Source: an uncultured Collinsella sp. (GTDB lineage: Bacteria > Actinomycetota > Coriobacteriia > Coriobacteriales > Coriobacteriaceae). From it: a stretch of 64,000 nt of DNA. The notes under the pieces are model-generated. The model saw only the letters and a list, made by a program, of their open reading frames with translations, made no database searches and was not told the DNA's origin. Of the stretch, positions 7,476 to 16,302 are shown one piece after another (positions within the stretch are counted from its first letter, which is position 1; each line of letters starts with the position of its first letter). The stretch spans positions 124,001 to 188,000 of the forward strand of contig CAUCKA010000001.1 in assembly GCA_958443265.1 (NCBI GenBank), given 5' to 3'. The position numbers and the translations under genes are program-made.

Positions 7476-7533
7476 ACAAGGTAAGAGGTGCGCATGACAG
7501 CTGCTCGGAAAGCGCGGATTTGACTATCTAATT

Positions 7534-7590
7534 GTCTCAATCAGTAACGGTTGGGGGTGAAAAAACTCGGCCAAATGTTACAGATTGAGA
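7534..7590. repeat. TCTGTAACA-type palindrome, copy 1
   Basis: TCTCAATCAGTAAC (7534-) pairs with GTTACAGATTGAGA (7577-7590) around GAAAAAACTCGGCC. Same family as the five copies at 12266-12485 and 17355-17492. It lies just beyond the first lacG terminator. Confidence 0.75.
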
Positions 7591-7611
7591 TGAGCGGCAC
7601 GCTAGGCCTGA

Positions 7612-7664
7612 TTCAAAACAAAAAAGGCCGCATGCGAACCCGTGGAGGGATTCGCATGCGGCCG
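7612..7664 (-). terminator. Intrinsic terminator of PTS module 1
   Basis: Perfect 13-bp stem GGCCGCATGCGAA/TTCGCATGCGGCC (7626-7638, 7651-7663) with a T run on the minus strand. It ends the lacE-lacG operon 22 bp after the lacG stop. Confidence 0.9.
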
Positions 7665-7685
7665 ACAGGGGGTATGCGGCAAAAG

Positions 7686-9107
7686 TTAGGCCATGAGCAG
7701 GCCGGTCTCCGCGACGTTCTTGTACCAGTACGCGCTCGCCTTGGGATAGCGCTTCTGGGTCTCAAAGTCGATGTAGAACAGGCCGTAACGTTTGTTATAA
7801 CCGTTGGTCCAGGAGAACTGGTCCTGCAGCGACCACACAAAGTAGCCGTCGACGTTCACGCCGCCGTCGATTGCCTTGAGGATCCACGCGAGATGCTGGC
7901 GCATGTAATCGATACGAGGGGCGTCGTCGATAAAGCCGTCCTCAAAGTCGTCCTTATAGCCCATGCCGTTCTCGGTGATGTAGATCTTCTTGTAGTTGGG
8001 GTAATCGTTCTTAATACGAAGCAGCAGGTCGTAGAGGCCCTCGGGATAGATAATCCAGTCCCAATCGGTGGTGGGTACGCCTTCGCGCACGCATGACTCG
8101 CCCACGCCCTTGAGGAACCAGCGCGAGGAGCCCTTGTCGCCGGTGCCATTGTGGTTGATGTCGTTTTCGCCCTCGGCGGCACGCAGGAACTGGCACTTGT
8201 AGGTGTTGACGCCCAGGCAATCGTTGTAGGGGAGCGCGGCGGTCAGCGCGGCGATGTCCTCGTCGCGGACGTCAAGCTCGCCGCCGGCGATATGGGCCAG
8301 CTTGGTCGCAGCTTCCATGGTGTCGGCTGCATAGTGGCCGCGGAAGGTGGCGTCGAGTACCCAGCGGTTGTTGATGACGTCGGCCATGCGAGCTGCCTCG
8401 CAGTCGGCGGCGTTGTTGGGGTCGAGGGGATACTTGGGCTCCAGGTTCTGGACAATGCCGATCTCGCCCTCAAAGCCGCCCTCATGGAAGGCGACGACAG
8501 CCTTGGCGTGGGCCACCATCATGTTGTGCATGAGCTGGAAGGCCTTGTCCAGGCGGTACTTCTCGCCGTGCGGCCAGTTGCCGACGATAAAGCTGCCCTC
8601 GGCAGTTGCGGGAATCTCGTTAAAGGTAAACCAGTGCTTGACCTCGGTGAACTCGGCAAAGCAGAACTTTGCGTACTCGACGAAGGCGTCGATTGTCGTG
8701 CGCGTCAGGAATCCCTCGCCGCCGTTCTGATAAAAGGCTTCGGGCGTATCGAAGTGATCTAGCGTGACATAGGGGATAACGCCAGCTTTGTTGCAGGTGG
8801 CGAAAAGCTCGTGATAGAAAGCGACGCCCTCGGGGTTAATCTCGCCGGTGCCGCTGGGGAAGATACGGCTCCAAGCGATAGAGACGCGAATACCGTTGAT
8901 GCCGAAGCGCTGGCACAGGTCGATATCGACCGGATACTTGTTGTAGAAATCGCTTGCAGGATCGGGGGAGAAGCGACCCTGAGCAGCCAGGAAATCGTCC
9001 CAGGGCACTTTGCCCTTGCCGTGCGTGCGGGTCTCGCCCTCAACCTGGTAAGCGGCGGTGGCGCCGCCAAACACAAAGCCGTCGGGGAACTGCATAGGGT
9101 TGGTCAT
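7686..9107 (-). CDS. lacG: GH1 6-phospho-beta-galactosidase, module 1
   Basis: A 473-residue GH1 barrel that cleaves PTS-imported, 6-phosphorylated beta-galactosides in the cytoplasm to galactose-6-phosphate. The acid/base is Glu164 (TFNEI) and the nucleophile Glu379 (ITENGMG). The C-terminal loop FSWTNGYNKRYGLFY gives Ser432, Lys439 and Tyr441, matching the phosphate pocket of lactococcal LacG, and Trp433 matches the residue linked to galacto rather than gluco specificity. I start at ATG 9107 (MTNPMQFPDG) behind AAGGATG; the frame extends to 9170 without a better site. It is second in an operon behind the EIICB gene, separated by 75 bp containing a hairpin. Phospho-beta-glucosides remain possible substrates. 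Confidence 0.92.
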   Translation of the reverse strand: MTNPMQFPDGFVFGGATAAYQVEGETRTHGKGKVPWDDFLAAQGRFSPDPASDFYNKYPVDIDLCQRFGINGIRVSIAWSRIFPSGTGEINPEGVAFYHELFATCNKAGVIPYVTLDHFDTPEAFYQNGGEGFLTRTTIDAFVEYAKFCFAEFTEVKHWFTFNEIPATAEGSFIVGNWPHGEKYRLDKAFQLMHNMMVAHAKAVVAFHEGGFEGEIGIVQNLEPKYPLDPNNAADCEAARMADVINNRWVLDATFRGHYAADTMEAATKLAHIAGGELDVRDEDIAALTAALPYNDCLGVNTYKCQFLRAAEGENDINHNGTGDKGSSRWFLKGVGESCVREGVPTTDWDWIIYPEGLYDLLLRIKNDYPNYKKIYITENGMGYKDDFEDGFIDDAPRIDYMRQHLAWILKAIDGGVNVDGYFVWSLQDQFSWTNGYNKRYGLFYIDFETQKRYPKASAYWYKNVAETGLLMA

Positions 9108-9141
9108 GAGACATCCTTTCTGTGGGATACGAATAGGGAGA

Positions 9142-9168
9142 GGTGCCCGAACTGGGGATCCGGGCACC
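9142..9168 (-). promoter_or_regulatory. Intercistronic hairpin, module 1
   Basis: GGTGCCCG (9142-9149) pairs with CGGGCACC (9161-9168) across an 11-nt loop between lacE and lacG. There is no T run, so it is more likely an mRNA stability or processing element than a terminator. Comparable hairpins lie between the paired genes of modules 2 and 3. Confidence 0.65.
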
Positions 9169-9182
9169 AACAGAGGGAGGAA

Positions 9183-10961
9183 CTAGTCGAGGTTCTCGCG
9201 GAGCCACTTGATGGCGCCAGCGGGGTCGCGAGTAAGGTCGATATATTCCTTACCGCGGGGAGCGAGCAGCTTAATGCCCAGACGATCGGTGTCAGCCTTC
9301 ATGTCGTTGTAGTAGCTACGAACCTGCGGGGCGAGCACGATGACGTCGTACTGATCCATGATGGCAGTGTGCTGGCCATAGGCGCCTGCGGAGGAAGCGA
9401 TGTTCTCTCCGGTCTGTGCGGCACCTTCCTTGATGGCGTTGGCGAGCATGGCAGAGGTGCCGGCGCCGGCGCACAGGACGAGGACCTTCAGGCCATCGAC
9501 ATCCTTCTTGGCGGATGCATCGGCAGCGGGCTCGGGCTGATCGGCGACAGGCTTGCTGTCGGCGGCGGCAACAGTCGTCTCGACGGAAGCGGTAGCCTGC
9601 TCGACAGCGGGCGCAGGGGCGTTGGCGGCGATGGCAGCGGCACCATCGGACTCGAGACCCAGCTCGGCGGCGCGCTCGGCCTCCTGGTCGCAGAGCAGCT
9701 GATCGTATGCCTTCAAGAACGGCAGGTAGATGATGGCGTCCAGCAAGATGATAATCGCGACAAATACCAGGGCGATAAGCTGGAAGTTCGTGGTGATGAA
9801 GATGCCGATGGGGGCAGGGGTAGCCCAAGGCACCACGAAGGAGAAGCCGTTCATGCCCACATTATCGATAAAGAACTTGGCAACACTCACGTTGACGCAA
9901 CCGGCGGCAACAAAGGGGACGAGCATGTAGGGGTTAAGGATCATCGGCGCGCCAAAGAGCAGCGGCTCGTTGACAGCAAAGGCAACAGGAACAATCGAGG
10001 CCTTACCGACGGCTTTGAGCTGCTTGGACTTCATAAAGAGAATCAGCAGAAGTGGCACGATGAACGTGGCGCCGGTGCCGCCGAACTCACCCACGAGTGA
10101 CATGTTAAAGGTGAGGGAGTGAGCGGGGTGGCCACCTGCCAGCAGAACCTGCAGGTTCTCGGCCTGGTTGGCAAGACGGATGGGGTCGATGCCCGGCTGG
10201 ACGATCGAGGGGCCGTGGACGCCGATGAACCAGAAGAACGCGGTGGCTGCCTGGATAAGGATGAGGCCAGGATAGGTTTCTGCAGCGGTAAAGAGCGGGG
10301 AGAGCAGTTTGATAAGCAGCTCGGAGAACGGAACGCCCATGAGGTTGCGCACGATGACATCGATGATGCCGCAGATGATGACGGCGCCGCCAAAGGGGAT
10401 GATGTCGCGGAAGTTCTGAGCGATGGCGCCCGGGACCTCCTTGGGCAGCTTAATGGTCAGATCGCGCGAGACGCAGAATTTATAGACCCACACGGTAATG
10501 AACGCGGCGATATAGGCCGAGAACAGACCACGTGTACCCATGCTGGTGCAATCGAAGACCGAAAGCTCGGAGCCGTTGAGCTTGGTGGTGAACTGCGTGA
10601 CTGCGAGCAACAGCATGCTGCACTGGGCGGCCACCATGGTGGAACCGTCGTTGAGCACTTTGCCGGCGGGCATGCGACGGTTCATAGAAGCCGTAAAGTT
10701 CTTGGCAGTGGTGCCGGCGACCATGATGCCCATGACGCCCATGGTGAAGTTGTACAGCTTGTTGCACCAGTCGATGAGCGGTTGGGGCAGCGCGATGCCA
10801 ACCACGCCGGGAAGCGTGGCGATCAGCAGGAAGATCGAAGAGGTGAGGACGATGGGCATGCACCCAAGGAATCCGTCTTTGATGGCCTGGAGGTAGATGT
10901 TCCTTGAGATCTTCTCAAAGAACGGTTGATGCTTTTCGAGCATCTTTACGATGGCGTCCAT
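9183..10961 (-). CDS. lacE: Lactose-type PTS permease EIICB, module 1
   Basis: A 592-residue fused membrane transporter (EIIC, about residues 1-420, multiple hydrophobic spans) and cytoplasmic EIIB (about 490-592). It imports a beta-galactoside while phosphorylating it at C6. Signature features are VHGPS (His249 region), the NEP motif in FAVNEPLLFGAP (331-333), and the EIIB phosphocysteine Cys497 in LVLCAGAGTSAML. An Ala/Pro/Glu-rich linker (435-488) joins the domains. No EIIA is fused or adjacent; LacF at 22465 is the only lactose-type EIIA in the window. The gene heads its operon with an AAGGAG site, and two LacI-type operators lie 105-150 bp upstream, shared with the divergent repressor. 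Confidence 0.93.
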   Translation of the reverse strand: MDAIVKMLEKHQPFFEKISRNIYLQAIKDGFLGCMPIVLTSSIFLLIATLPGVVGIALPQPLIDWCNKLYNFTMGVMGIMVAGTTAKNFTASMNRRMPAGKVLNDGSTMVAAQCSMLLLAVTQFTTKLNGSELSVFDCTSMGTRGLFSAYIAAFITVWVYKFCVSRDLTIKLPKEVPGAIAQNFRDIIPFGGAVIICGIIDVIVRNLMGVPFSELLIKLLSPLFTAAETYPGLILIQAATAFFWFIGVHGPSIVQPGIDPIRLANQAENLQVLLAGGHPAHSLTFNMSLVGEFGGTGATFIVPLLLILFMKSKQLKAVGKASIVPVAFAVNEPLLFGAPMILNPYMLVPFVAAGCVNVSVAKFFIDNVGMNGFSFVVPWATPAPIGIFITTNFQLIALVFVAIIILLDAIIYLPFLKAYDQLLCDQEAERAAELGLESDGAAAIAANAPAPAVEQATASVETTVAAADSKPVADQPEPAADASAKKDVDGLKVLVLCAGAGTSAMLANAIKEGAAQTGENIASSAGAYGQHTAIMDQYDVIVLAPQVRSYYNDMKADTDRLGIKLLAPRGKEYIDLTRDPAGAIKWLRENLD

Positions 10962-11065
10962 AGAGCTCCTTTGCTGCTTGATGCGCGATGCATGTGGATG
11001 GAACTGGTCGTCGATGGATGGTCAGGACTGCCCGGAAACCTTCCTGCTTAAGGAAGGCATTGCGA

Positions 11066-11108
11066 AATGACAACGTAGGACATTTCGTTAATGACAACGT
11101 AAGACATT
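11066..11108. promoter_or_regulatory. Tandem LacI-type operators, module 1
   Basis: AATGACAACGTAGGACATT (11066-11084) and AATGACAACGTAAGACATT (11090-11108) are direct repeats 24 bp apart. Each has AATG...CATT ends around an ACGT core, as in LacI-family sites. They lie in the divergent region between lacE and its LacI gene. Confidence 0.7.
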
Positions 11109-11237
11109 TTTGGAAGAGCAACAAGGATTTACGGGTGAACGGTCGATATTGTCCGATAAACGGCTGATTTGTCAGTCGGGCAGGTAGTGTATGCTAGAAC
11201 GCAAAGAACGATCGATAGGGAACCGACTGGAGAAGCA

Positions 11238-12248
11238 GTGGCAACGATGGACAAGAAAAGCGTCTCAATGAACGATGTGGCGGTTGCCGCGGGTGTTTCC
11301 CTCAAGACGGTGTCGCGTGTGATCAATGAGCCCGATAGCGTGCGCGAGTCGACGCGCGATAAAGTCCATTCCGCAATGGAGGCGCTCGGGTTTCGAACCA
11401 ACTTTGCCGCGCGTTCGCTCAAGTTGGGCCGTTACGGGTGTATCGGCGTGGTGCTGTTTCACTTGTCGGGCGGCGCCGTGGACATGATTGACGGTATCGC
11501 CGATGCCGCCGAAGAGCGTGGTTTTGCGCTGACGATGATCAAAAAGCGGGCAGGGGAGAAGATGACCCTTGCCGATGCAGCGCGCAGGATGTCGCAGCTG
11601 CCTGTTGATGGCATGATCTTCAATCTGCGCCAGATGGTCGACGACTTTGATACGTTTGAGGCACCGAAGGACCTCAAGACGGTGATTATCACGCCGATGG
11701 AGCATCCTACCTGCTCTACCGTTAGTGACGATCAAGAGGGTGGTGCGCGCATGGCATGCGAGTACTTCTTGAATCGCGGGCACAAGAACGTGTACTTCGT
11801 CTCTGGTAAGAAAGAGTCGCTGTCGAGCCAGTGCCGTATGAAAGGTTGGCGTGCGGCACTCGAGACGCGTGGCATTGAGCCGCCCGAGCCTCTGCAAGGC
11901 GATTGGAATGCGGATAGTGGCTATGCCGCGGGCCTTGTGCTTGCTGATAAACCCGATTGCACGGCGATCCTCGCTGCTAACGACTGCATGGCAAATGGTG
12001 TGATGATGGCTCTACATGACAAAGGACTCAGTGTGCCCGACGACGTGTCCGTGATCGGCTTCGACGATGAGCTCTACAAGACGATTCCCAACTCGATTCT
12101 GACGTCGGTGAAGTTTCGCCACTGCGAGCTGGGCATCCGTGCGCTTAACGAGGTCGTCGCAGGTCTTGGGGCTCCGAGCTCAAGAAGCCGCACGCTCGTC
12201 TCGGGCGTGTTGGTCGAGCGTTCCAGCGTAAAGGACCTGCGGGCGTAG
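11238..12248 (+). CDS. LacI-family repressor, module 1
   Basis: A 336-residue LacI-family regulator. The N-terminal helix-turn-helix reads MNDVAVAAGVSLKTVSRVIN (about residues 10-30), followed by the hinge helix region and a periplasmic-binding-protein-like sensor domain with the usual GYAAG...TAILAANDCMANG and PDDVSVIGFDD blocks. I use GTG at 11238 because GGAGA lies about 5 bp upstream; ATG 11247 (MDKKSVSMND) is also possible and lies 13 bp from it. It is divergent from lacE of module 1, whose promoter carries two operator-like sites, and so very likely represses that operon in response to an imported sugar or its phosphate. Ligand unknown. Confidence 0.88.
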   Translation: MATMDKKSVSMNDVAVAAGVSLKTVSRVINEPDSVRESTRDKVHSAMEALGFRTNFAARSLKLGRYGCIGVVLFHLSGGAVDMIDGIADAAEERGFALTMIKKRAGEKMTLADAARRMSQLPVDGMIFNLRQMVDDFDTFEAPKDLKTVIITPMEHPTCSTVSDDQEGGARMACEYFLNRGHKNVYFVSGKKESLSSQCRMKGWRAALETRGIEPPEPLQGDWNADSGYAAGLVLADKPDCTAILAANDCMANGVMMALHDKGLSVPDDVSVIGFDDELYKTIPNSILTSVKFRHCELGIRALNEVVAGLGAPSSRSRTLVSGVLVERSSVKDLRA

Positions 12249-12265
12249 ACTTGCTCGGCCTGTTC

Positions 12266-12322
12266 GTCTAAATCTGTAACAGGTAGGGCCGAAAATCTCA
12301 GCTAGTTGTTACAGATTTAGAC
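12266..12322. repeat. TCTGTAACA-type palindrome, copy 2
   Basis: Arms GTCTAAATCTGTAAC (12266-12280) and GTTACAGATTTAGAC (12308-12322) are perfect. The loop contains GGCCGAAAATCTCAGCTAG, related to the loops of the other copies. First of three in tandem between convergent operons. Confidence 0.85.
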
Positions 12323-12346
12323 AATTCGGTCCGGCATATTCTGTTT

Positions 12347-12403
12347 GTCTCGATCTGTAACATCTAAGCGGTCAAAAGCGGTCTACATGTTACAGATTGA
12401 GAT
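12347..12403. repeat. TCTGTAACA-type palindrome, copy 3
   Basis: TCTCGATCTGTAACA pairs with TGTTACAGATTGAGA around GCGGTCAAAAGCGGTCTA. Middle copy of the tandem set. Confidence 0.85.
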
Positions 12404-12422
12404 TTTCGGCTTGGCCTGTGCG

Positions 12423-12485
12423 TTCATCTCGATCTGTAACAGCTTGGACCGAAAAACTCGGCTAGATGTTACAGATTGAGATGAA
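12423..12485. repeat. TCTGTAACA-type palindrome, copy 4
   Basis: TTCATCTCGATCTGTAAC (12423-12440) pairs with GTTACAGATTGAGATGAA (12468-12485) with one mismatch around GACCGAAAAACTCGGCTAG. Third of the tandem set, adjoining the terminator of module 2. Confidence 0.85.
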
Positions 12486-12505
12486 CAGGAGGACGGGTGC
12501 GGTCT

Positions 12506-12552
12506 AAACAAAATGGCCCGCGCATCACACATCGATGCACGGGCCATTTTTT
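12506..12552 (-). terminator. Bidirectional intrinsic terminator, module 2
   Basis: AAATGGCCCG/CGGGCCATTT stem with an inner GCATC...GATGC stem; A/T runs on both sides (AAACAAAATGG and CCATTTTTTG) make it work in both directions. It ends the GH1-EIICB operon of module 2 and could stop read-through from the LacI gene. Confidence 0.88.
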
Positions 12553-12581
12553 GTCTGCGAGCGGTAGGTAGCGTCAGTGTC

Positions 12582-14342
12582 TTATGCCTCGAGGTTTTCC
12601 TCGATCCAGGCGACGGCACCCTTGGGATCCTTAGTGAGGTCGATGTACTGTTTGCCCTTGGGCGACAGCAGCGTGATGCCCAGGCGGTCGGTGTCGGCCT
12701 TCATCTCGTTGTAATAGGTGCGAACCTGCGGAGCCAGGACGATGACGTTGTACTGGTCCATGATGGCGTAGTGACTGCCGTAGGCACCGGCGTTGGCGGT
12801 AATGTCGATGCCCAGCTCGTCGGCGCCTTCCTTAAGCGCGTTGGCGAGCAGTGCAGAGGTGCCGGCGCCAGCGCACAGAACCAGAACCCTCAGGTCCTTG
12901 CCCTTAAGGGCGGACGGAGCTGCGGAGGCCTCAGTGGCAGAAGCGGTCTCGACAACGGGAGCCTCAACGGCGGGGGCGGCAGCGGTCTTGACGGCCTTGG
13001 TCTCCTCGGCCTCTTCTTCGGCCAGGGTCTCGGCCTCCTGCTTGCACAGGACGTTGTCGTAGGCCTTGCAGAACGGGTAGTAGATCAAGAAGTCAATGAC
13101 CAGCAGGACGACAACCAGGACCAGAGAGATCGGCTGGAAGTTGGTGTCGATGAAGGTGCCGATCGGTCCGGGGAGTGCCCACGGCATGGCATAGATAAAG
13201 CCGTTCATGCCCAAAAAGTCGATGAAGAACTTACCAATGAGGACGTTGGCCACGGGGGCAAACAGGAACGGGATCAGGAAGTACGGGTTGAGGATGATGG
13301 GCGCGGCGAACAGCAGCGGCTCGTTGACGGCGAACATCACGGGTACGACAGAGGCTTTGCCGACGGCCTTGAGCTGCTTGGAGCGCATAAAGAGCAGGAA
13401 GATGATCGGGACAATGAACGTGGCACCGGTGCCGCCGAGTTCGCCGATGTAGTTACCGAAGTTCTCGGTCAGGGCGAGGGCGGGGTGACCGCCGGCCTGC
13501 AGCGTGGCGAGGTTGGTAGTGATGTTGCCAAACAGCGCGGCGTTGAGGGCAGGCTTAACGACCGAGGGGCCGTGGATGCCCATGAACCAGAACAGCGGGA
13601 TCATGAACCAGATGAGGGCGAGGCCGGCGTAGGAATCGGCGGCGGCGAACAGCGGGCTCACCAGCGTGGAGATGACGTTGGCAAACGGGACGGCCAAGCA
13701 GGTGCGGCAGATAACGTCGATGACGGCGACAAACAGGATGGAGAAGCTGAAGGCGAAGATGTCGCGGAAGTTCTGGGCGATGGCGCCGGGGACTTCTTTG
13801 GGCAGCTTGATGGTGATGTCTCGCTTAATGCAGAAGGCATAGATGTTGACCGTGGCAAATGCGGCGACAAAGGAGCTCAGCAGGCCCTTGGTGCCCATGT
13901 TGTCGGTAAAGAACACCGAGACATCGGCGCCGTCGATCTTGGCACTCGTCTGGGTAACGGCCAAGATGAGCATAGCGCACATGGCGGCGACCATGGTGCT
14001 CGTGGCGTTGATGGCCTTGCCGGCAGGCATGCGGCGGTTCTTGGAGCCGGTCAGCGCGCTTGCGGTGGTGCCGGCGACCATGATGCCCACGACGCCCATC
14101 GTGAAGTTGTAAACCTTGTTGCAGAAGTTCACGACGTCGACGTTCCACCAGTCGGGCAGCGTAAAGCCGCCGACCGTGGCGACAACGCCCGGCAGGGTTG
14201 AAATAAGCAGGAAGACAGAAGAAGACAGGATGATGGGCATTGCTGCCAAAAAGCCGTCTTTAATGGCCTGAAGGTAGATGTTCTTAGAGACCTTGTCGAA
14301 GTACGGCTGACCTTTCTCCAAGAACTTAACGATCGATTCCAT
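12582..14342 (-). CDS. lacE: Lactose-type PTS permease EIICB, module 2
   Basis: A 586-residue EIICB permease parallel to the module 1 protein. The EIIC part has VFLLISTLPG, IHGPS and MFAVNEPLLFAAP (NEP motif); the EIIB domain carries its phosphocysteine at Cys490 in LVLCAGAGTSALLA. The linker (about 425-480) is Glu/Ala-rich with VEAPVVETASATEASAAP. It differs from module 1 in the first periplasmic-side loop (GGFTLPDWWNVDVVN insertion) and in the substrate-facing region (LFWFMGIHG versus FFWFIGVHG), suggesting a different galactoside. Here the EIICB gene is second, behind its GH1 gene, the reverse of modules 1 and 3. A GGAG ribosome site precedes ATG 14342. Confidence 0.92.
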   Translation of the reverse strand: MESIVKFLEKGQPYFDKVSKNIYLQAIKDGFLAAMPIILSSSVFLLISTLPGVVATVGGFTLPDWWNVDVVNFCNKVYNFTMGVVGIMVAGTTASALTGSKNRRMPAGKAINATSTMVAAMCAMLILAVTQTSAKIDGADVSVFFTDNMGTKGLLSSFVAAFATVNIYAFCIKRDITIKLPKEVPGAIAQNFRDIFAFSFSILFVAVIDVICRTCLAVPFANVISTLVSPLFAAADSYAGLALIWFMIPLFWFMGIHGPSVVKPALNAALFGNITTNLATLQAGGHPALALTENFGNYIGELGGTGATFIVPIIFLLFMRSKQLKAVGKASVVPVMFAVNEPLLFAAPIILNPYFLIPFLFAPVANVLIGKFFIDFLGMNGFIYAMPWALPGPIGTFIDTNFQPISLVLVVVLLVIDFLIYYPFCKAYDNVLCKQEAETLAEEEAEETKAVKTAAAPAVEAPVVETASATEASAAPSALKGKDLRVLVLCAGAGTSALLANALKEGADELGIDITANAGAYGSHYAIMDQYNVIVLAPQVRTYYNEMKADTDRLGITLLSPKGKQYIDLTKDPKGAVAWIEENLEA

Positions 14343-14450
14343 AGTTCACGCTCCTCTTTGCATGAAATCTTAATGGCATGGACGTTGAAAACCTATATGG
14401 TCTCCCGCTTGCTAAAAGCCCGGGTGCAGGCGGGGTCGGTCCCAGGGGGA

Positions 14451-14497
14451 GAGAGGGGAGCGGCTGGGTTTGTATCGCATAGGGCCGCTCCCCTCTC
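14451..14497 (-). promoter_or_regulatory. Intercistronic hairpin, module 2
   Basis: Perfect 14-bp arms GAGAGGGGAGCGGC (14451-14464) and GCCGCTCCCCTCTC (14484-14497) between the GH1 and EIICB genes, which are 176 bp apart. No T run follows. It is strong enough to pause polymerase or to shield an mRNA end, giving different levels of enzyme and permease. Confidence 0.7.
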
Positions 14498-14518
14498 GGG
14501 AGAAAGCGAGGCGATGCG

Positions 14519-15967
14519 CTACTGCGCGTCCGCCATGGTGTCGGCGAGCTCCTTGTACCAGAGTGCCGACTGCTTGATGTAGCGTTTTTGCGTGTCGAAG
14601 TCGATGTAGAACAGGCCGTAGCGCTTGTTATAGCCATTGGCCCACGAGAACTGGTCCTGCAGGCTCCAGATAAAGTAGCCCTGGACGTCGACGCCCTCGG
14701 CGCGCGCCTGGAGCACCTTCTCCATGTGCTGGTCGACAAAGTCGATGCGCTCGGGATCGGCGACGATGCCGTTTGCGTCGGGCTCGGGGTCCTTGTGGCC
14801 CAGGCCGTTTTCGGTGATATAGATGACGGGGAGGTTGGGATAGGTGGCGCTGATGTGCTTGAGCGTGTCGTAGAGGCCTTGCGGGTAGATGAGCCAATCC
14901 CAGTCGGTGGTGGGGATACCCGGCATATCGACCTGCTGCCCGACGCCCTTAAACTTAAAGCACGAGGTGCCCTTGTCTCCGGTGCCGTTAAAGCTGTTGG
15001 TGGACTCGCCATCGTATGCGGCGATAAACGCCGACTGATAGTAGTTGAGGCCGAACATATCGTTGCGGGGCGCCGCCTTGGCGAGCTCCTCCATGTCGCT
15101 GTCCTCAACCGTAAGTGTGGCGTTGTTGGCACGCAGAATCTCGTTGATGAGTGAGAGGGTGCGCGCGGAGTAGTGACCCAGGAAGGCGCCGTCCATGATG
15201 AAGTCGGTGTAGAAGGCGTTGTACAGGTCGGCGGCGTGCTGGTCGGCGGGCGAGTCGGTGGCAGGATATGCCGGCGTCAGGACGTTGACCATGCCAATGC
15301 GTCCGCCCAGGTGCTCGGTCTCGTCAAGATCCTTATACAGGTTGACGGCGCGGGCGTGGGCAACGAGCTCGTTGTGCTGGCTCTGGATGCCGCTCGTCAC
15401 ATCAAAGTGATGGTTGGGCGGGAAGTTGCCTTGGATGTATTGGGAGTGCGAGAGGCTGATGAGCTCGTTGATGGTGAACCAATTCTTGACCTCGCGGAAC
15501 TCGCGGAAGCAGAACTCGGCATAGCGCACATAGGCGTCGACGGTCTTGCGGTTGAGCCAGTCGCCCTGGTTGAACAGGGCGGCGGGGGAGTCAAAGTGAT
15601 GCAGGGACACATAGGGCTCGACGCCATACTTTTTGCAGCAGGCGAACAACTCGTGGTAGTGCTTAACGCCCTCGGCGAGGGGCTCGGCATCGTCGCCGTT
15701 GGGGAAGATGCGAGTCCAGGCGATGGACACACGGATGGCGTTGAGTCCATGCTCGGCAGAAAGGCGGATATCCTCCTCGTAGCGGTTGTAGAAATCACTG
15801 GCCGGGTCGGGCAAAAAGCGACCCTGGGCGACAAGGTAATCGTCCCACATGGTCTTACCCTTGCCTGCCACCTTCGTGGAACCTTCCGTTTGGTACGCGG
15901 CGGTTGCGGCGCCCCAAACAAAGCCCTTCGGCAGCTGCTGTACGCGGTTTAGCAAAGACATATGCAT
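14519..15967 (-). CDS. GH1 6-phospho-beta-glycosidase (probable galactosidase), module 2
   Basis: A 482-residue GH1 enzyme, more divergent than the other two. The acid/base is Glu168 (TINEL instead of TFNE) and the nucleophile Glu386 (ITENGLG). It keeps FSWANGYNKRYGLFY near the C terminus, the phosphate-binding loop with Trp after Ser, supporting a 6-phospho-galacto substrate. An insertion around residues 213-245 (ETEHLGGRIGMVNVL, PADQHAADLYN) and a longer C-terminal loop (KDPEPDANGIVADPERID) distinguish it. Start is either ATG 15967 or the in-frame ATG 15961; GAGGG sits 3 and 9 bp upstream respectively, so 15961 has the better spacing. It is first in its operon, downstream of two LacI-type operators. 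Confidence 0.88.
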   Translation of the reverse strand: MHMSLLNRVQQLPKGFVWGAATAAYQTEGSTKVAGKGKTMWDDYLVAQGRFLPDPASDFYNRYEEDIRLSAEHGLNAIRVSIAWTRIFPNGDDAEPLAEGVKHYHELFACCKKYGVEPYVSLHHFDSPAALFNQGDWLNRKTVDAYVRYAEFCFREFREVKNWFTINELISLSHSQYIQGNFPPNHHFDVTSGIQSQHNELVAHARAVNLYKDLDETEHLGGRIGMVNVLTPAYPATDSPADQHAADLYNAFYTDFIMDGAFLGHYSARTLSLINEILRANNATLTVEDSDMEELAKAAPRNDMFGLNYYQSAFIAAYDGESTNSFNGTGDKGTSCFKFKGVGQQVDMPGIPTTDWDWLIYPQGLYDTLKHISATYPNLPVIYITENGLGHKDPEPDANGIVADPERIDFVDQHMEKVLQARAEGVDVQGYFIWSLQDQFSWANGYNKRYGLFYIDFDTQKRYIKQSALWYKELADTMADAQ

Positions 15968-16080
15968 ACACCCTCTCGTCTCGCTGTTCGATATTGTGCG
16001 TTTGCGCTCAGGAGGCTCCCTGGTTAGCGTTCAGCGGTGAAAAAGCCCGATAAACACTATCTTAAAATGATTAGAACCAA

Positions 16081-16120
16081 AATGAGCACGTGAACATTTG
16101 ACAATGAGCACGTTAACATC
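16081..16120. promoter_or_regulatory. Tandem LacI-type operators, module 2
   Basis: AATGAGCACGTGAACATT (16081-16098) and AATGAGCACGTTAACATC (16103-16120) lie 22 bp apart, about two helical turns, upstream of the GH1 gene. Both share the AATGAGCACGT left half. Confidence 0.72.
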
Positions 16121-16233
16121 CGGCTGGGATGTATAGAAACAAAACAACTTCAAACAGCCGCGAACGGTTGTATTTGTTCGGTAAGCGGTTTTGATTGACA
16201 GAAGTTTTCATGTTGTGGTATATGGCTCGGGTA

Positions 16234-16252
16234 TCATGAGCACGTTATCAAT
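16234..16252. promoter_or_regulatory. LacI-type operator at the module 2 repressor gene
   Basis: CATGAGCACGTTATCAATG repeats the ATGAGCACGTT core of the two sites at 16081-16120 and lies about 50 bp before the repressor start, so the repressor is probably autoregulated and may loop the divergent region. Confidence 0.6.
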
Positions 16253-16302
16253 GTATGTACGATGCGCCATGGGTGCGGGGAATAGTTGGGAAGCAGGTTA
16301 GC

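Noticed and set aside
7686..9107. 6-phospho-beta-glucosidase (BglA type) for the GH1 enzymes
   Set aside because: Not fully excluded, but the SW pair in the phosphate loop, lactose-type EIICB partners and the LacABC pathway favour galactosides.
12260..12490. Possible CRISPR array (three regularly spaced hairpins)
   Set aside because: The units are palindromes of about 57-63 bp with similar loops, not short direct repeats with unique spacers, and no cas genes are present.
12513..14201. 562-codon plus-strand frame opposite the module 2 EIICB gene
   Set aside because: Shadow of the permease: long Gly/Asp/Glu/Val-rich stretches and no domain; the other lac genes show similar antisense frames (e.g. 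17634-19064, 19302-20951).
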